Below, piece by piece: positions 35,241 through 42,985 of a stretch of DNA of 64,000 bases (its first letter is position 1; the number at the start of each line of letters is the position of its first letter). Source of the stretch: Pseudomonas moraviensis (lineage in GTDB: Bacteria > Pseudomonadota > Gammaproteobacteria > Pseudomonadales > Pseudomonadaceae). The stretch lies in NCBI RefSeq assembly GCF_900105805.1, contig NZ_LT629788.1:3038001-3102000 (forward strand), read 5' to 3'. The notes under the pieces were generated by a model that made no database searches, was not told the origin of the DNA, and was given only the letters and a program-made list of their open reading frames with translations. The position numbers and the translations under genes were made by a program.

Positions 35241-36815
35241 ATGACAGGCGAAATGAACATCCTCCCGCTGCCGCCCACCGTGCCGGCGAGCGCTCGCCCG
35301 CAGATGGGTGAACTGCTCAAGCTGCTGACGCCGGTCGAGGGCTTGATAGGCGCGGGGCAAAGCGCCAAGGCCGAGGTGTTGTCGCTCAAGCAGGCCGATC
35401 AGACCTTTGAATTGCTGCTCAAAGTGACCCTCGACAGCGGTCGCCAGACCACCGTGCAAGCCAGCAGCAATCTGCCGTTGCCACAGGGCACCAACCTGGC
35501 GATCACCCAGCCATCGGCCGGGAATCTGGCAATCACCGTGCAGCAAGCGATTGCCAGCAGCGTCGCCACCCTCACCCGCATCGACACCGCGCAGTTGCCG
35601 GCCGGCACCCTGCTGCAAGGCAAAGTCGTGACCTCACAGGCTCTGCCGCAAACCCCAGGACAAGCGGCGGTGTTCCGTTCGATGGTGACCCTGCTCAACA
35701 CTGCGTTGAGCGGCAGCACATTGACCGTCGACAGTCCGCAACCGCTGCGCATCGGCACCTTGTTGTCGGCGCAGGTGCAGGACGCGCAAACCCTCAAATT
35801 CGTGCCGTTGAGCAGCCGTCAGGAGCAACTGGCGGTCAGTCAGCAATTGCTCGGTCAGCAAAGTCGCCAAGGCTCGCTCGATGGTTTGCTGAAATTGCTG
35901 CAGAACCTGCCGCCGGCCACCGATCAGACTTCGGCCGATCTGCGCGCAGTGGTCGACAAGCTGCTCGCCAGCCTGCCGGACGTGCAGCAAATGAGCACGG
36001 CCAAAGGCGTGGCACTCGCCCTGGCCAACAGCGGCGCGTTCCTCGAAGCCAAATTGCTCGGCGGACAAAACCCGGCGCTTGCCCCGGACATGAAGGCCGA
36101 CCTGCTCAAGCTGATCGCGCAACTGACCCCCGGCCTGCCGAGCAACACCAATTTCAACGCGATCATCGCCGCCAACACCCTGGCGCAGGCCTTGCCGAGT
36201 TTCGTTCGAAATGCCTTGGGCACCCTCGGTCAGGTCAGCGCCAAACCGCTGCCGAGCAGCTTTCCGTTACCCGAACGGCTGCTGGCGAAACTGGAAGGCG
36301 AAGGCGATCTCGAACAGCTGCTGCGCCTCGCCGCCGCTGCGGTGTCGCGCCTGCAAAGCCATCAGTTGTCGAGCCTGGAACAGACTGGCGTCACCGACGA
36401 TGGCCGCCTGCTCAGCACCTGGCAGCTGGAAATTCCCATGCGCAATTTGCAGGACATCGTGCCGCTGCAGGTCAAGTTTCAGCGTGAAGAAGCGCCGGAG
36501 CGCGAACCGCAACCCCACGAACGCCGCGACGAGCGTGAAGCCAAACAGCAACTGTGGCGGGTCGATCTGGCCTTCGATCTGGAACCCCTCGGACCGATGC
36601 AGATTCAGGCGCAACTGATTGCTGGCAGCCTGTCCAGTCAGCTGTGGGCCGAGCGGCCGTACACCGCCGACCTGATCGAAAGCAATCTGTTTGCACTGCG
36701 CCAGCGCTTGCTCGATTCCGGGCTCAACGTCGGCGACCTCGACTGCCACCACGGCACCCCGCCGCAAGGCAACCAAACCCGCCTCGAACACCGCTGGGTC
36801 GACGAAACCGCATGA
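35241..36815 (+). CDS. FliK-like hook-length-control C-terminal domain protein
   Basis: This 524-residue protein has a Flg_hook (FliK C-terminal) domain in about the last 120 residues (LWRVDLAFDLEPLGPMQIQAQLIAGSLSSQLWAERP...LIESNLFALRQRLLDSGLNVGDLDC). The N-terminal part is long, low in aromatic residues and glutamine/leucine-rich, as in FliK rulers. The true fliK lies with the hook-basal-body genes in pseudomonads, so this is a second FliK-like protein. It overlaps the FlhB-tail gene by four bases, mirroring the known FliK-FlhB functional pair. I chose the ATG at 35241 (MTGEMNILPL). Confidence 0.85.
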   Translation: MTGEMNILPLPPTVPASARPQMGELLKLLTPVEGLIGAGQSAKAEVLSLKQADQTFELLLKVTLDSGRQTTVQASSNLPLPQGTNLAITQPSAGNLAITVQQAIASSVATLTRIDTAQLPAGTLLQGKVVTSQALPQTPGQAAVFRSMVTLLNTALSGSTLTVDSPQPLRIGTLLSAQVQDAQTLKFVPLSSRQEQLAVSQQLLGQQSRQGSLDGLLKLLQNLPPATDQTSADLRAVVDKLLASLPDVQQMSTAKGVALALANSGAFLEAKLLGGQNPALAPDMKADLLKLIAQLTPGLPSNTNFNAIIAANTLAQALPSFVRNALGTLGQVSAKPLPSSFPLPERLLAKLEGEGDLEQLLRLAAAAVSRLQSHQLSSLEQTGVTDDGRLLSTWQLEIPMRNLQDIVPLQVKFQREEAPEREPQPHERRDEREAKQQLWRVDLAFDLEPLGPMQIQAQLIAGSLSSQLWAERPYTADLIESNLFALRQRLLDSGLNVGDLDCHHGTPPQGNQTRLEHRWVDETA

Positions 36816-37141
36816 ACGATTCCACTGCCCCACGCCAGGCCATCGCCCTCAAATACGACGGCAACCACGCCCCGACCCTCACCGCCAAGGGCGACGATGA
36901 ACTGGCCGAAGAAATCCTGCGCATCGCTCGCGATTACGAAGTGCCGATCTACGAAAACGCCGAACTGGTGCGCCTGCTGGCGCGGATGGAACTGGGCGAC
37001 AGCATCCCCGAAGAGCTCTACCGCACGATCGCCGAGATCATCGCGTTTGCGTGGAATCTGAAGGGCAAATTCCCCGAGGGACAAGACCCGAACGCGCCGA
37101 TGGTCGAGAAAGATGTGACCCTGCGCGGCGATGATTATTAA
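36812..37141 (+). CDS. FlhB C-terminal-domain-like protein (FlhB2/FlhX type)
   Basis: This 109-residue soluble protein matches only the cytoplasmic domain of FlhB/YscU (AIALKYDGNHAPTLTAKGDDELAEEILRIARDYEVPIYENAELVRLLARMELGDSIPEELY). It lacks the transmembrane part and the NPTH autocleavage site. In the full-length FlhB here (58774-59913) the corresponding stretch is VALKYDSEKGGAPVLLAKG. It may substitute for the cleaved FlhB fragment in export-specificity switching; this is known for FlhX in other bacteria, inferred here. Confidence 0.86.
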   Translation: MNDSTAPRQAIALKYDGNHAPTLTAKGDDELAEEILRIARDYEVPIYENAELVRLLARMELGDSIPEELYRTIAEIIAFAWNLKGKFPEGQDPNAPMVEKDVTLRGDDY

Positions 37142-37150
37142 GCCTTAAAA

Positions 37151-37237
37151 GCAAAAGATCGCAGCCTTCGGCAGCTCCTACAGGGAAATGCGAATCCAAT
37201 GTAGGAGCTGCCGAAGGCTGCGATCTTTTGATCTTGC
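37151..37237. repeat. Type-2 REP pair, intact
   Basis: Inverted copies of GATCGCAGCCTTCGGCAGCT are separated by about 20 bases, between convergent genes. This is the intact form of the site broken by the IS110 element. Confidence 0.92.
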
Positions 37238-37243
37238 TTGCTG

Positions 37244-37267
37244 CTTGAAGCTTGAAGCTTGAAGCTT
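37244..37267. repeat. Tandem CTTGAAG repeat after the DUF2802 gene
   Basis: Three to four tandem heptamers are identical in type to 2221-2246, again next to the stop codon of a minus-strand gene. Confidence 0.7.
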
Positions 37268-37663
37268 CTAGCTGCTCTTGTGAAGTTTGCGCATCAACTC
37301 CGCCTCAGCCTGGGTCAAGCCGCACGACTGAGTCAGTTCATCGACGCTCGCGCCCATGCCCACCAGTTTCGCCGCCTGGGCGAATGACAGGCTCGACGGG
37401 TCGCGTTGTTCCAGTGCAACGATCTTGTCCGGCAACGGGCTCACCACCGCGCGCAACTCGTGCAGGGCTTCGCCCATGCGCACGTTGCCGTTCTGGTAAT
37501 CGTCGACGCGTTTGGCCAGTTCCTTGATGCGCTGATCACGCAGCGCATCGCCCTGGGCCTGCTGCGCAGCGATCACCCGCTGCGCCTTGATGTACGACAC
37601 GAACATCGCCAGCGTGCCGGCCCAGAACAGGAACAGAACAATTACCGCAACCTCGAGAATCAA
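37268..37663 (-). CDS. DUF2802 protein at the end of the chemotaxis cluster
   Basis: This 131-residue protein has an N-terminal membrane helix (about 3-24), a coiled coil (about 28-80) and a C-terminal DUF2802 helix-turn-helix-like segment (SFAQAAKLVGMGASVDELTQSCGLTQAEAELMRKLH). It is regularly found after cheW in pseudomonads. Function unknown; the location suggests a polar motility role. Confidence 0.85.
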   Translation of the reverse strand: MILEVAVIVLFLFWAGTLAMFVSYIKAQRVIAAQQAQGDALRDQRIKELAKRVDDYQNGNVRMGEALHELRAVVSPLPDKIVALEQRDPSSLSFAQAAKLVGMGASVDELTQSCGLTQAEAELMRKLHKSS

Positions 37664-37664
37664 A

Positions 37665-38150
37665 TCAGATGCTCTCCAGTTCCGACCATTCTTCTTCGCT
37701 CATCATCTTGTCCAGCTCGACCAGAATCAGCAGCTCGTTGTTCTTGTTGCACACGCCCTGGATGAACTTGGCCGACTCTTCGTTACCGACGTTCGGTGCG
37801 GTTTCGATTTCCGACTGACGCAGGTAAACCACTTCGGCGACGCTGTCGACCATGATGCCGACGACTTGCTTGTCGGCCTCGATGATGACGATACGGGTGT
37901 TGTCGCTGATCTCGCCGCTGTGCAGGCCGAAGCGCTGACGGGTGTCGATCACGGTGACCACGTTGCCGCGCAGGTTGATGATGCCCAGCACATAGCTCGG
38001 CGCACCCGGTACCGGGGCGATCTCGGTGTAGCGCAGCACTTCCTGCACGCGCATCACGTTGATGCCGTAGGTTTCGTTATCCAGTTTGAAGGTCACCCAT
38101 TGCAGGATCGGATCTTCAGAACCTTTTGCATTCGACGCCTGACTACTCAT
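37665..38150 (-). CDS. cheW: Chemotaxis coupling protein CheW
   Basis: This 161-residue single CheW domain (LQWVTFKLDNETYGINVMRVQEVLRYTEIAPVPGAPSYVLGIINLRGNVVTVID) couples chemoreceptors to CheA in polar arrays. It lies between parP and the DUF2802 gene. Confidence 0.95.
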   Translation of the reverse strand: MSSQASNAKGSEDPILQWVTFKLDNETYGINVMRVQEVLRYTEIAPVPGAPSYVLGIINLRGNVVTVIDTRQRFGLHSGEISDNTRIVIIEADKQVVGIMVDSVAEVVYLRQSEIETAPNVGNEESAKFIQGVCNKNNELLILVELDKMMSEEEWSELESI

Positions 38151-38240
38151 ACCCTGACCCCTCGAAAAAACCGCCCTGGGCGGTGTGTGTTCTGTGTGGT
38201 GGCATTGAAAAATGCCATCGCCTGATTGTTATGTCGGCTG

Positions 38241-39200
38241 CTATGTCGGTTTATGTAGCGGCTTGTTGCCGCTCAAGTGCTTTGCCCCGCCGCTGGCGAT
38301 CAGCTCGGCCAGCGCGGATACGTCAAGCAATGCACACATGTGCTCGATCACCGTGCCGGCGAGCCATGGCCGCTGACCCCGATGACTTCTCCATTTGATT
38401 TCATTCGGGTCCAGGCGCAACGAGCGACTGACCTGATGCACCGCCAGCCCCCACTCGTAACCCTGAACCGAAATCACGTATTGCAGGCCCTGCCGGAAGT
38501 CATCGCGGTACCGATCCGGCATGACCCAGCGCGCGGTGTCCAGGACCTTCAGGTTGCCGGCCTGGCTCGGCAGAATTCCGAGGAACCACTCCGGCTGACC
38601 GAACAGCGGCGTCAGCTCATGGCCGGCCAGCGAATAGATCGACCCCAGGCACACCAGCGGCACGGCCAGCGTCAGCCCGGCGACATCGAACAACAGACAT
38701 TCGAAGGCCTCAGCAGCCCAGGCCGGACGGCCATCGGGTTCAACCGGTGGCGGCGGGTTGTTCGGCGGCAGATGCACTTCGACCAGCGGCGGAATCAGCA
38801 CCTGCGGCTCTGCCACTGGCGGCGCCGGTTCTGGCTCCGGCTCGGGTTCTGGTTCCGGAACGGTCAATAACTGTGTTTGCAGCAGCGGCGCCAGCGTCGA
38901 CAGCGGCGCGCGCGGTTCGTCGATCAGCGCGACTGGTGCTTTCGCCACAGGCGCAACTGCGGGGGCGGCAACCGGGCTGACGGTTTTCTGCGCGTCGCGA
39001 GCCTGTTCTTCGAGCACCGCCGCCTGGAACTCGTCCATGGCCTCGGCGCTTTCCATCACTTCAGGCTGCGCCTGTTCGACGACTGGCGGCTGCGCTTCGA
39101 CTGGTGGCAGCACGTCTTCGGGCAGGTCCAGCAGCAGGTCTTCCAGGTAGGACTGCAAGGCCTGTTGCGGACGTGAAGTCAGCTTAACCGGCCGGTTCAT
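38241..39200 (-). CDS. parP: CheW-domain protein ParP (array polar localisation)
   Basis: This 319-residue protein has a long proline/glutamate-rich N-terminal region (about 15-155). A C-terminal CheW-like domain follows (about 165-305: FECLLFDVAGLTLAVPLVCLGSIY ... FLGILPSQAGNLKVLDTARWVMP). ParP links CheA/receptor arrays to the polar ParC ATPase in Vibrio and Pseudomonas. The proline-rich tract with EPEPEPEPEP is expected to be disordered. Encoded next to parC, separated by a REP pair. Confidence 0.86.
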   Translation of the reverse strand: MNRPVKLTSRPQQALQSYLEDLLLDLPEDVLPPVEAQPPVVEQAQPEVMESAEAMDEFQAAVLEEQARDAQKTVSPVAAPAVAPVAKAPVALIDEPRAPLSTLAPLLQTQLLTVPEPEPEPEPEPAPPVAEPQVLIPPLVEVHLPPNNPPPPVEPDGRPAWAAEAFECLLFDVAGLTLAVPLVCLGSIYSLAGHELTPLFGQPEWFLGILPSQAGNLKVLDTARWVMPDRYRDDFRQGLQYVISVQGYEWGLAVHQVSRSLRLDPNEIKWRSHRGQRPWLAGTVIEHMCALLDVSALAELIASGGAKHLSGNKPLHKPT

Positions 39201-39210
39201 GCGCGACTCC

Positions 39211-39304
39211 CTGTAGGAGCTGCCGAAGGCTGCGATCTTTTGATCTTTTCAGGAGCACTGACAGGCCAGATCAAAAGATCGCAGCCTTCGGCAGCTCCTA
39301 CAGG
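39211..39304. repeat. Type-2 REP pair between parC and parP
   Basis: Two inverted GTAGGAGCTGCCGAAGGCTG copies are found in the middle of the chemotaxis operon. Confidence 0.92.
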
Positions 39305-39318
39305 AATAAAGATCATGT

Positions 39319-40107
39319 TCAGGCCACCTGCGGAACAAGTTGCTGCGCGAGCAGGTGCTTGAGCAGCGCGCGGTAGGCCAGCACGCCACGGCTCTTGCCG
39401 TCGAATTGCGAAGGCGTGACACCGGCGCGACTCGCATCGCGCAGGCGGGTATCGACCGGGATGTAGCCGTGCCAGATATCGTCGGGGAATTTGTCGCGCA
39501 GCACGCGCAGCGTGCCCATCGACGCCTGCGTACGGCGGTCGAACAGGGTCGGCACGATGCTGAACGGCAGTGGCTGTTTGCGCGAACGATTGATCATCGC
39601 CAGGGTGTTGACCATGCGCTCCAGACCTTTCACGGCCAAGTGCTCGGTCTGCACCGGGATCACCAGTTGCTGGCTCGCTGCAAGGGCGTTGACCATCAAC
39701 ACGCCGAGCAACGGCGGGCTGTCGATGATCGCGTAATCGAAGTCCTGCCACAGCTGCGCCAGACTCTTGGCGATCACCAGACCCAGGCCACTCTGCCCCG
39801 GCGACTGCCGCTCAAGGGTGGCCAGCGCAGTGCTCGACGGCAGCAGGGAAATGCGTTCGTCGCTGGTCGACAGCAGCAACTGCCCCGGCAGGCCTTGCGG
39901 CACGCTGCCCTTGTGCAGAAACAGGTCGTAGTTGCTGTGTTCCAGGCTGTCGGGGTCGTAACCGAAATAGCTGGTCATCGAGCCGTGCGGGTCGAGATCG
40001 ACCACAACCACGCGCTTGCCCGCCTCGGCCAGCAACCCGGCTAAAGCGATGGAGGATGTGGTTTTACCGACACCACCCTTTTGATTGGCGACTGCCCAGA
40101 CTCTCAT
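39319..40107 (-). CDS. parC: ParA-like ATPase ParC (chemotaxis array partitioning)
   Basis: This 262-residue MinD/ParA ATPase has a deviant Walker A (VANQKGGVGKTTSSIAL), VVVVDLDPHGSMTSYFG and YAIIDSPPLLGVLMVN. It localises chemotaxis arrays to the cell pole and works with ParP. Position between motD and parP is the conserved pseudomonad order. Confidence 0.93.
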   Translation of the reverse strand: MRVWAVANQKGGVGKTTSSIALAGLLAEAGKRVVVVDLDPHGSMTSYFGYDPDSLEHSNYDLFLHKGSVPQGLPGQLLLSTSDERISLLPSSTALATLERQSPGQSGLGLVIAKSLAQLWQDFDYAIIDSPPLLGVLMVNALAASQQLVIPVQTEHLAVKGLERMVNTLAMINRSRKQPLPFSIVPTLFDRRTQASMGTLRVLRDKFPDDIWHGYIPVDTRLRDASRAGVTPSQFDGKSRGVLAYRALLKHLLAQQLVPQVA

Positions 40108-40150
40108 TCAGTTCGTTCCTCCCGGCCAGGTTGATTGACCGAGACATGCT

Positions 40151-41041
40151 TCAGCGTGTTAATGCGGGCGACGGAGAATTGACGGCACTCTCGCGTCCCG
40201 GCGTCTTGACCGGGGTCGGTGCAGTTTGTGTGCCAGCGCGCTTCAGTGCCGCGTCCGGTTGCGCATTGGCGGTTCCGGTACCGGTGAGGCTGCGGCGTAC
40301 ATCGAGGTTGCGCGACACCACCAGCACCACGCGACGGTTCTTCGCCCGGCCTTCGACCGTGGCGTTGTTGGCCACTGGCTGGAATTCGCCGTAGCCCACC
40401 GACGCCAGACGCCCAGGGTTGACACCCTGCATGGCGAGCATGCGCACGATGCTCGCCGAGCGTGCCGAGGACAGCTCCCAGTTGGTCGGGTACTGCGCGG
40501 TGCGGATCGGTTGATCGTCGGTAAAGCCTTCAACGTGGATCGGGTTGTCGAACGGTTTCAGGATCGCTGCGACCTTGTCGATGATGTTGAAGGCGATGTC
40601 GCTCGGCATTGCGTCGCCGCTGCCGAACAACAGGCTGGAGTTGAGTTCGATCTCGACCCACAGCTCGTTGCCGCGCACGGTCATCTGGTTGGAGCTGATC
40701 AAGTCACCGAACGCGGCACTGATGTCATCGGCGATGCTTTTCAGCGGATCGCTGGCCCCGGCGATACCGGCGTCGACCTGCTCGGCATCCTTGACCAGCG
40801 GCTTGGCCGGGGTCACGGTCTTCGGCCGCTCGTCGCCGATCGGAATCGGTTTGAGCGAGCGATCGGAATCGGTGAACACGCCGATCAGCGCTTCGGAGAT
40901 GACTTTGTACTTGCCTTCGTTGATCGACGAGATCGAGTACATCACCACGAAAAACGCGAACAGCAAAGTGATGAAATCCGCGTAGGACACGAGCCAGCGC
41001 TCGTGGTTAACGTGTTCTTCCTGATGCCTGCGACGAGCCAT
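40151..41041 (-). CDS. motD: Flagellar stator protein MotD (MotB-like)
   Basis: This 296-residue protein has an N-terminal helix with the proton-channel Asp (SYADFITLLFAFFVVMYS). A plug region and an OmpA-like peptidoglycan-binding domain follow (about 150-250: IHVEGFTDDQPI, LSSARSASIVRMLAMQGVNPGRLASVGYGE). With MotC it forms the second stator of Pseudomonas. Confidence 0.94.
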   Translation of the reverse strand: MARRRHQEEHVNHERWLVSYADFITLLFAFFVVMYSISSINEGKYKVISEALIGVFTDSDRSLKPIPIGDERPKTVTPAKPLVKDAEQVDAGIAGASDPLKSIADDISAAFGDLISSNQMTVRGNELWVEIELNSSLLFGSGDAMPSDIAFNIIDKVAAILKPFDNPIHVEGFTDDQPIRTAQYPTNWELSSARSASIVRMLAMQGVNPGRLASVGYGEFQPVANNATVEGRAKNRRVVLVVSRNLDVRRSLTGTGTANAQPDAALKRAGTQTAPTPVKTPGRESAVNSPSPALTR

Positions 41042-41056
41042 GATCCATATCCCCCA

Positions 41057-41797
41057 TCAATCCATGAAGCCCTGAAGCTTCAGCTCGATAGAGCGCGGGT
41101 TTTCACCTTCGGCGATCGACAGAATTCCTTCCAGCAACATTTCGCGATAACGCGACTGCCGCAACGCGATGGACTTGAGCTTGGCCGCGACCGGCAAGAG
41201 GATCAGGTTGGCACTGGCCACGCCGTAGATCGTCGCGACGAAAGCCACCGCGATGCCGTTACCCAGTTGCGACGGATCGGCGAGGTTGCCCATCACATGG
41301 ATGAGGCCCATCACCGCACCGATGATGCCGATGGTCGGCGCGTAGCCGCCCATGCTTTCGAAGACCTTGGCCGCTTCGATATCACGTGATTCCTGGGTGT
41401 AGAAATCCACTTCGAGAATGCTCCGGATCGCTTCCGGCTCGGCGCCATCGACCAGCAGTTGCAGGCCCTTGCGCGAGTAGCTGTCGGGTTCGGCGTCGGC
41501 CACGCCTTCGAGACCGAGCAAGCCTTCCTTGCGCGCCGTCAGGCTCCAATTGACCACGCGGTCGATGCCGCCGGCCAGGTCGACACGCGGCGGAAAGAAG
41601 ATCCACGCGAGAATCTGCATCGCGCGCTTGAACGCGCTCATCGGCGATTGCAGCAGCGCGGCGCCGACCGTGCCGCCCAGCACGATCAGCGCCGCCGGGC
41701 CGTTGGCCAGCGCGCCGAGGTGACCGCCTTCAAGGTAGTTGCCGCCGATGATGGCGACGAACGCCATGATGAGGCCGATAAGGCTGAGAACATCCAT
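41057..41797 (-). CDS. motC: Flagellar stator protein MotC (MotA-like)
   Basis: This 246-residue MotA/TolQ protein has four transmembrane helices and the family segments GGTVGAALLQSPMSAFKRA and YAPTIGIIGAVMGLIHVM. I chose the ATG at 41797, which overlaps the cheB stop (TGATG). Confidence 0.94.
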   Translation of the reverse strand: MDVLSLIGLIMAFVAIIGGNYLEGGHLGALANGPAALIVLGGTVGAALLQSPMSAFKRAMQILAWIFFPPRVDLAGGIDRVVNWSLTARKEGLLGLEGVADAEPDSYSRKGLQLLVDGAEPEAIRSILEVDFYTQESRDIEAAKVFESMGGYAPTIGIIGAVMGLIHVMGNLADPSQLGNGIAVAFVATIYGVASANLILLPVAAKLKSIALRQSRYREMLLEGILSIAEGENPRSIELKLQGFMD

Positions 41798-42936
41798 CAG
41801 ATACACGCCTCGACGATGTGCTTGCCGATATCGTCCAGACCGTACACGGCGTCAGCCAGATCGGCTTTGACGATGGCCATCGGCATGCCGTAGATCACGC
41901 AGCTTGCCTCATCTTGCGCCCACACCGAGCTGCCGCCCTGCTTGAGCAGACGTGCGCCTTCGCGACCGTCGGCGCCCATGCCGGTGAGGACCACTGCCAG
42001 AACTTTGTCGCCGTAGGATTTCGCCGCCGAACCGAAGGTAATGTCCACGCACGGCTTGTAGTTCAGACGCTCGTCACCCGGCAGAATCTTCACCGCGCCA
42101 CGGCCGTCGATCATCATTTGCTTGCCACCCGGCGCCAGCAGCGCCAGGCCCGGACGCAGAATGTCGCCATCCTCGGCTTCCTTGACGCTGATGCGGCAGA
42201 GCTTGTCGAGACGTTCGGCAAAGGCCTTGGTGAACGCTGCCGGCATGTGCTGGATCAGCACGATCGGCGCCGGGAAGTTCGCCGGCAATTGCGTCAGCAC
42301 GCGTTGCAGCGCAACCGGGCCGCCCGTCGAGGTGCCGATGGCAACCAGTTTGTAGGCCTTGCGTTTCGGGGCCGACGACGAAGCGCTGGCAGCGGATGCA
42401 CGAGCAGGCGCTGGCGCCGGACGCGCCGGCACAGGGCTGCTGTGGCTGCTGTGGCTGCTGTAGCTCGACGCTGCCGGGGCAGGCGTCGGCGCTGGCGCAG
42501 CGGCGGGGGCCGGCGCGCTGTAGGCACTGAAACGACGATTGCTGCGCGAGATGCTGTGGACTTTCTCGCACAGCAACTGCTTGACCTTTTCGGGGTTGCG
42601 CGAGATGTCTTCGAAATTCTTCGGCAGGAAATCCACCGCGCCGGCGTCCAGCGCATCCAGGGTGACCCGGGCGCCTTCGTGGGTCAGCGAGGAGAACATC
42701 AACACCGGGGTCGGGCAGCGCTGCATGATGTGCCGCACCGCCGTGATGCCGTCCATCATCGGCATCTCGTAGTCCATGGTGATCACGTCAGGCTTGAGGG
42801 CCATGGCCTGATCGATCGCCTCTTTACCGTTGGTGGCCGTGCCGACCACCTGGATGCTCGGATCCGCCGAAAGAATTTCCGAGACGCGGCGGCGGAAAAA
42901 ACCCGAATCGTCCACCACCAGGACTTTGACTGCCAT
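41797..42936 (-). CDS. cheB: Chemotaxis response regulator / methylesterase CheB
   Basis: This 379-residue protein has a receiver domain (phospho-Asp in VITMDYEMPMMDG). An alanine/serine/proline-rich linker (about 148-195) joins it to a C-terminal methylesterase domain with the catalytic Ser in IGTSTGGPVALQ, His in LIQHMPAAF and Asp in TGMGADGREGA. It demethylates receptors. The linker is long for the family. I chose the ATG at 42936. Confidence 0.95.
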   Translation of the reverse strand: MAVKVLVVDDSGFFRRRVSEILSADPSIQVVGTATNGKEAIDQAMALKPDVITMDYEMPMMDGITAVRHIMQRCPTPVLMFSSLTHEGARVTLDALDAGAVDFLPKNFEDISRNPEKVKQLLCEKVHSISRSNRRFSAYSAPAPAAAPAPTPAPAASSYSSHSSHSSPVPARPAPAPARASAASASSSAPKRKAYKLVAIGTSTGGPVALQRVLTQLPANFPAPIVLIQHMPAAFTKAFAERLDKLCRISVKEAEDGDILRPGLALLAPGGKQMMIDGRGAVKILPGDERLNYKPCVDITFGSAAKSYGDKVLAVVLTGMGADGREGARLLKQGGSSVWAQDEASCVIYGMPMAIVKADLADAVYGLDDIGKHIVEACI

Positions 42937-42985
42937 AAACACTCCATTAGGTGCAGCGGCGCGTCATCGCGCCGCCGTCCCGGAT

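Noticed and set aside
37151..39304. REP pairs and other hairpins considered as riboswitches, small RNAs or CRISPR repeats.
   Set aside because: They are unspaced inverted pairs of known REP type with no regular spacers, found between unrelated genes in many places.
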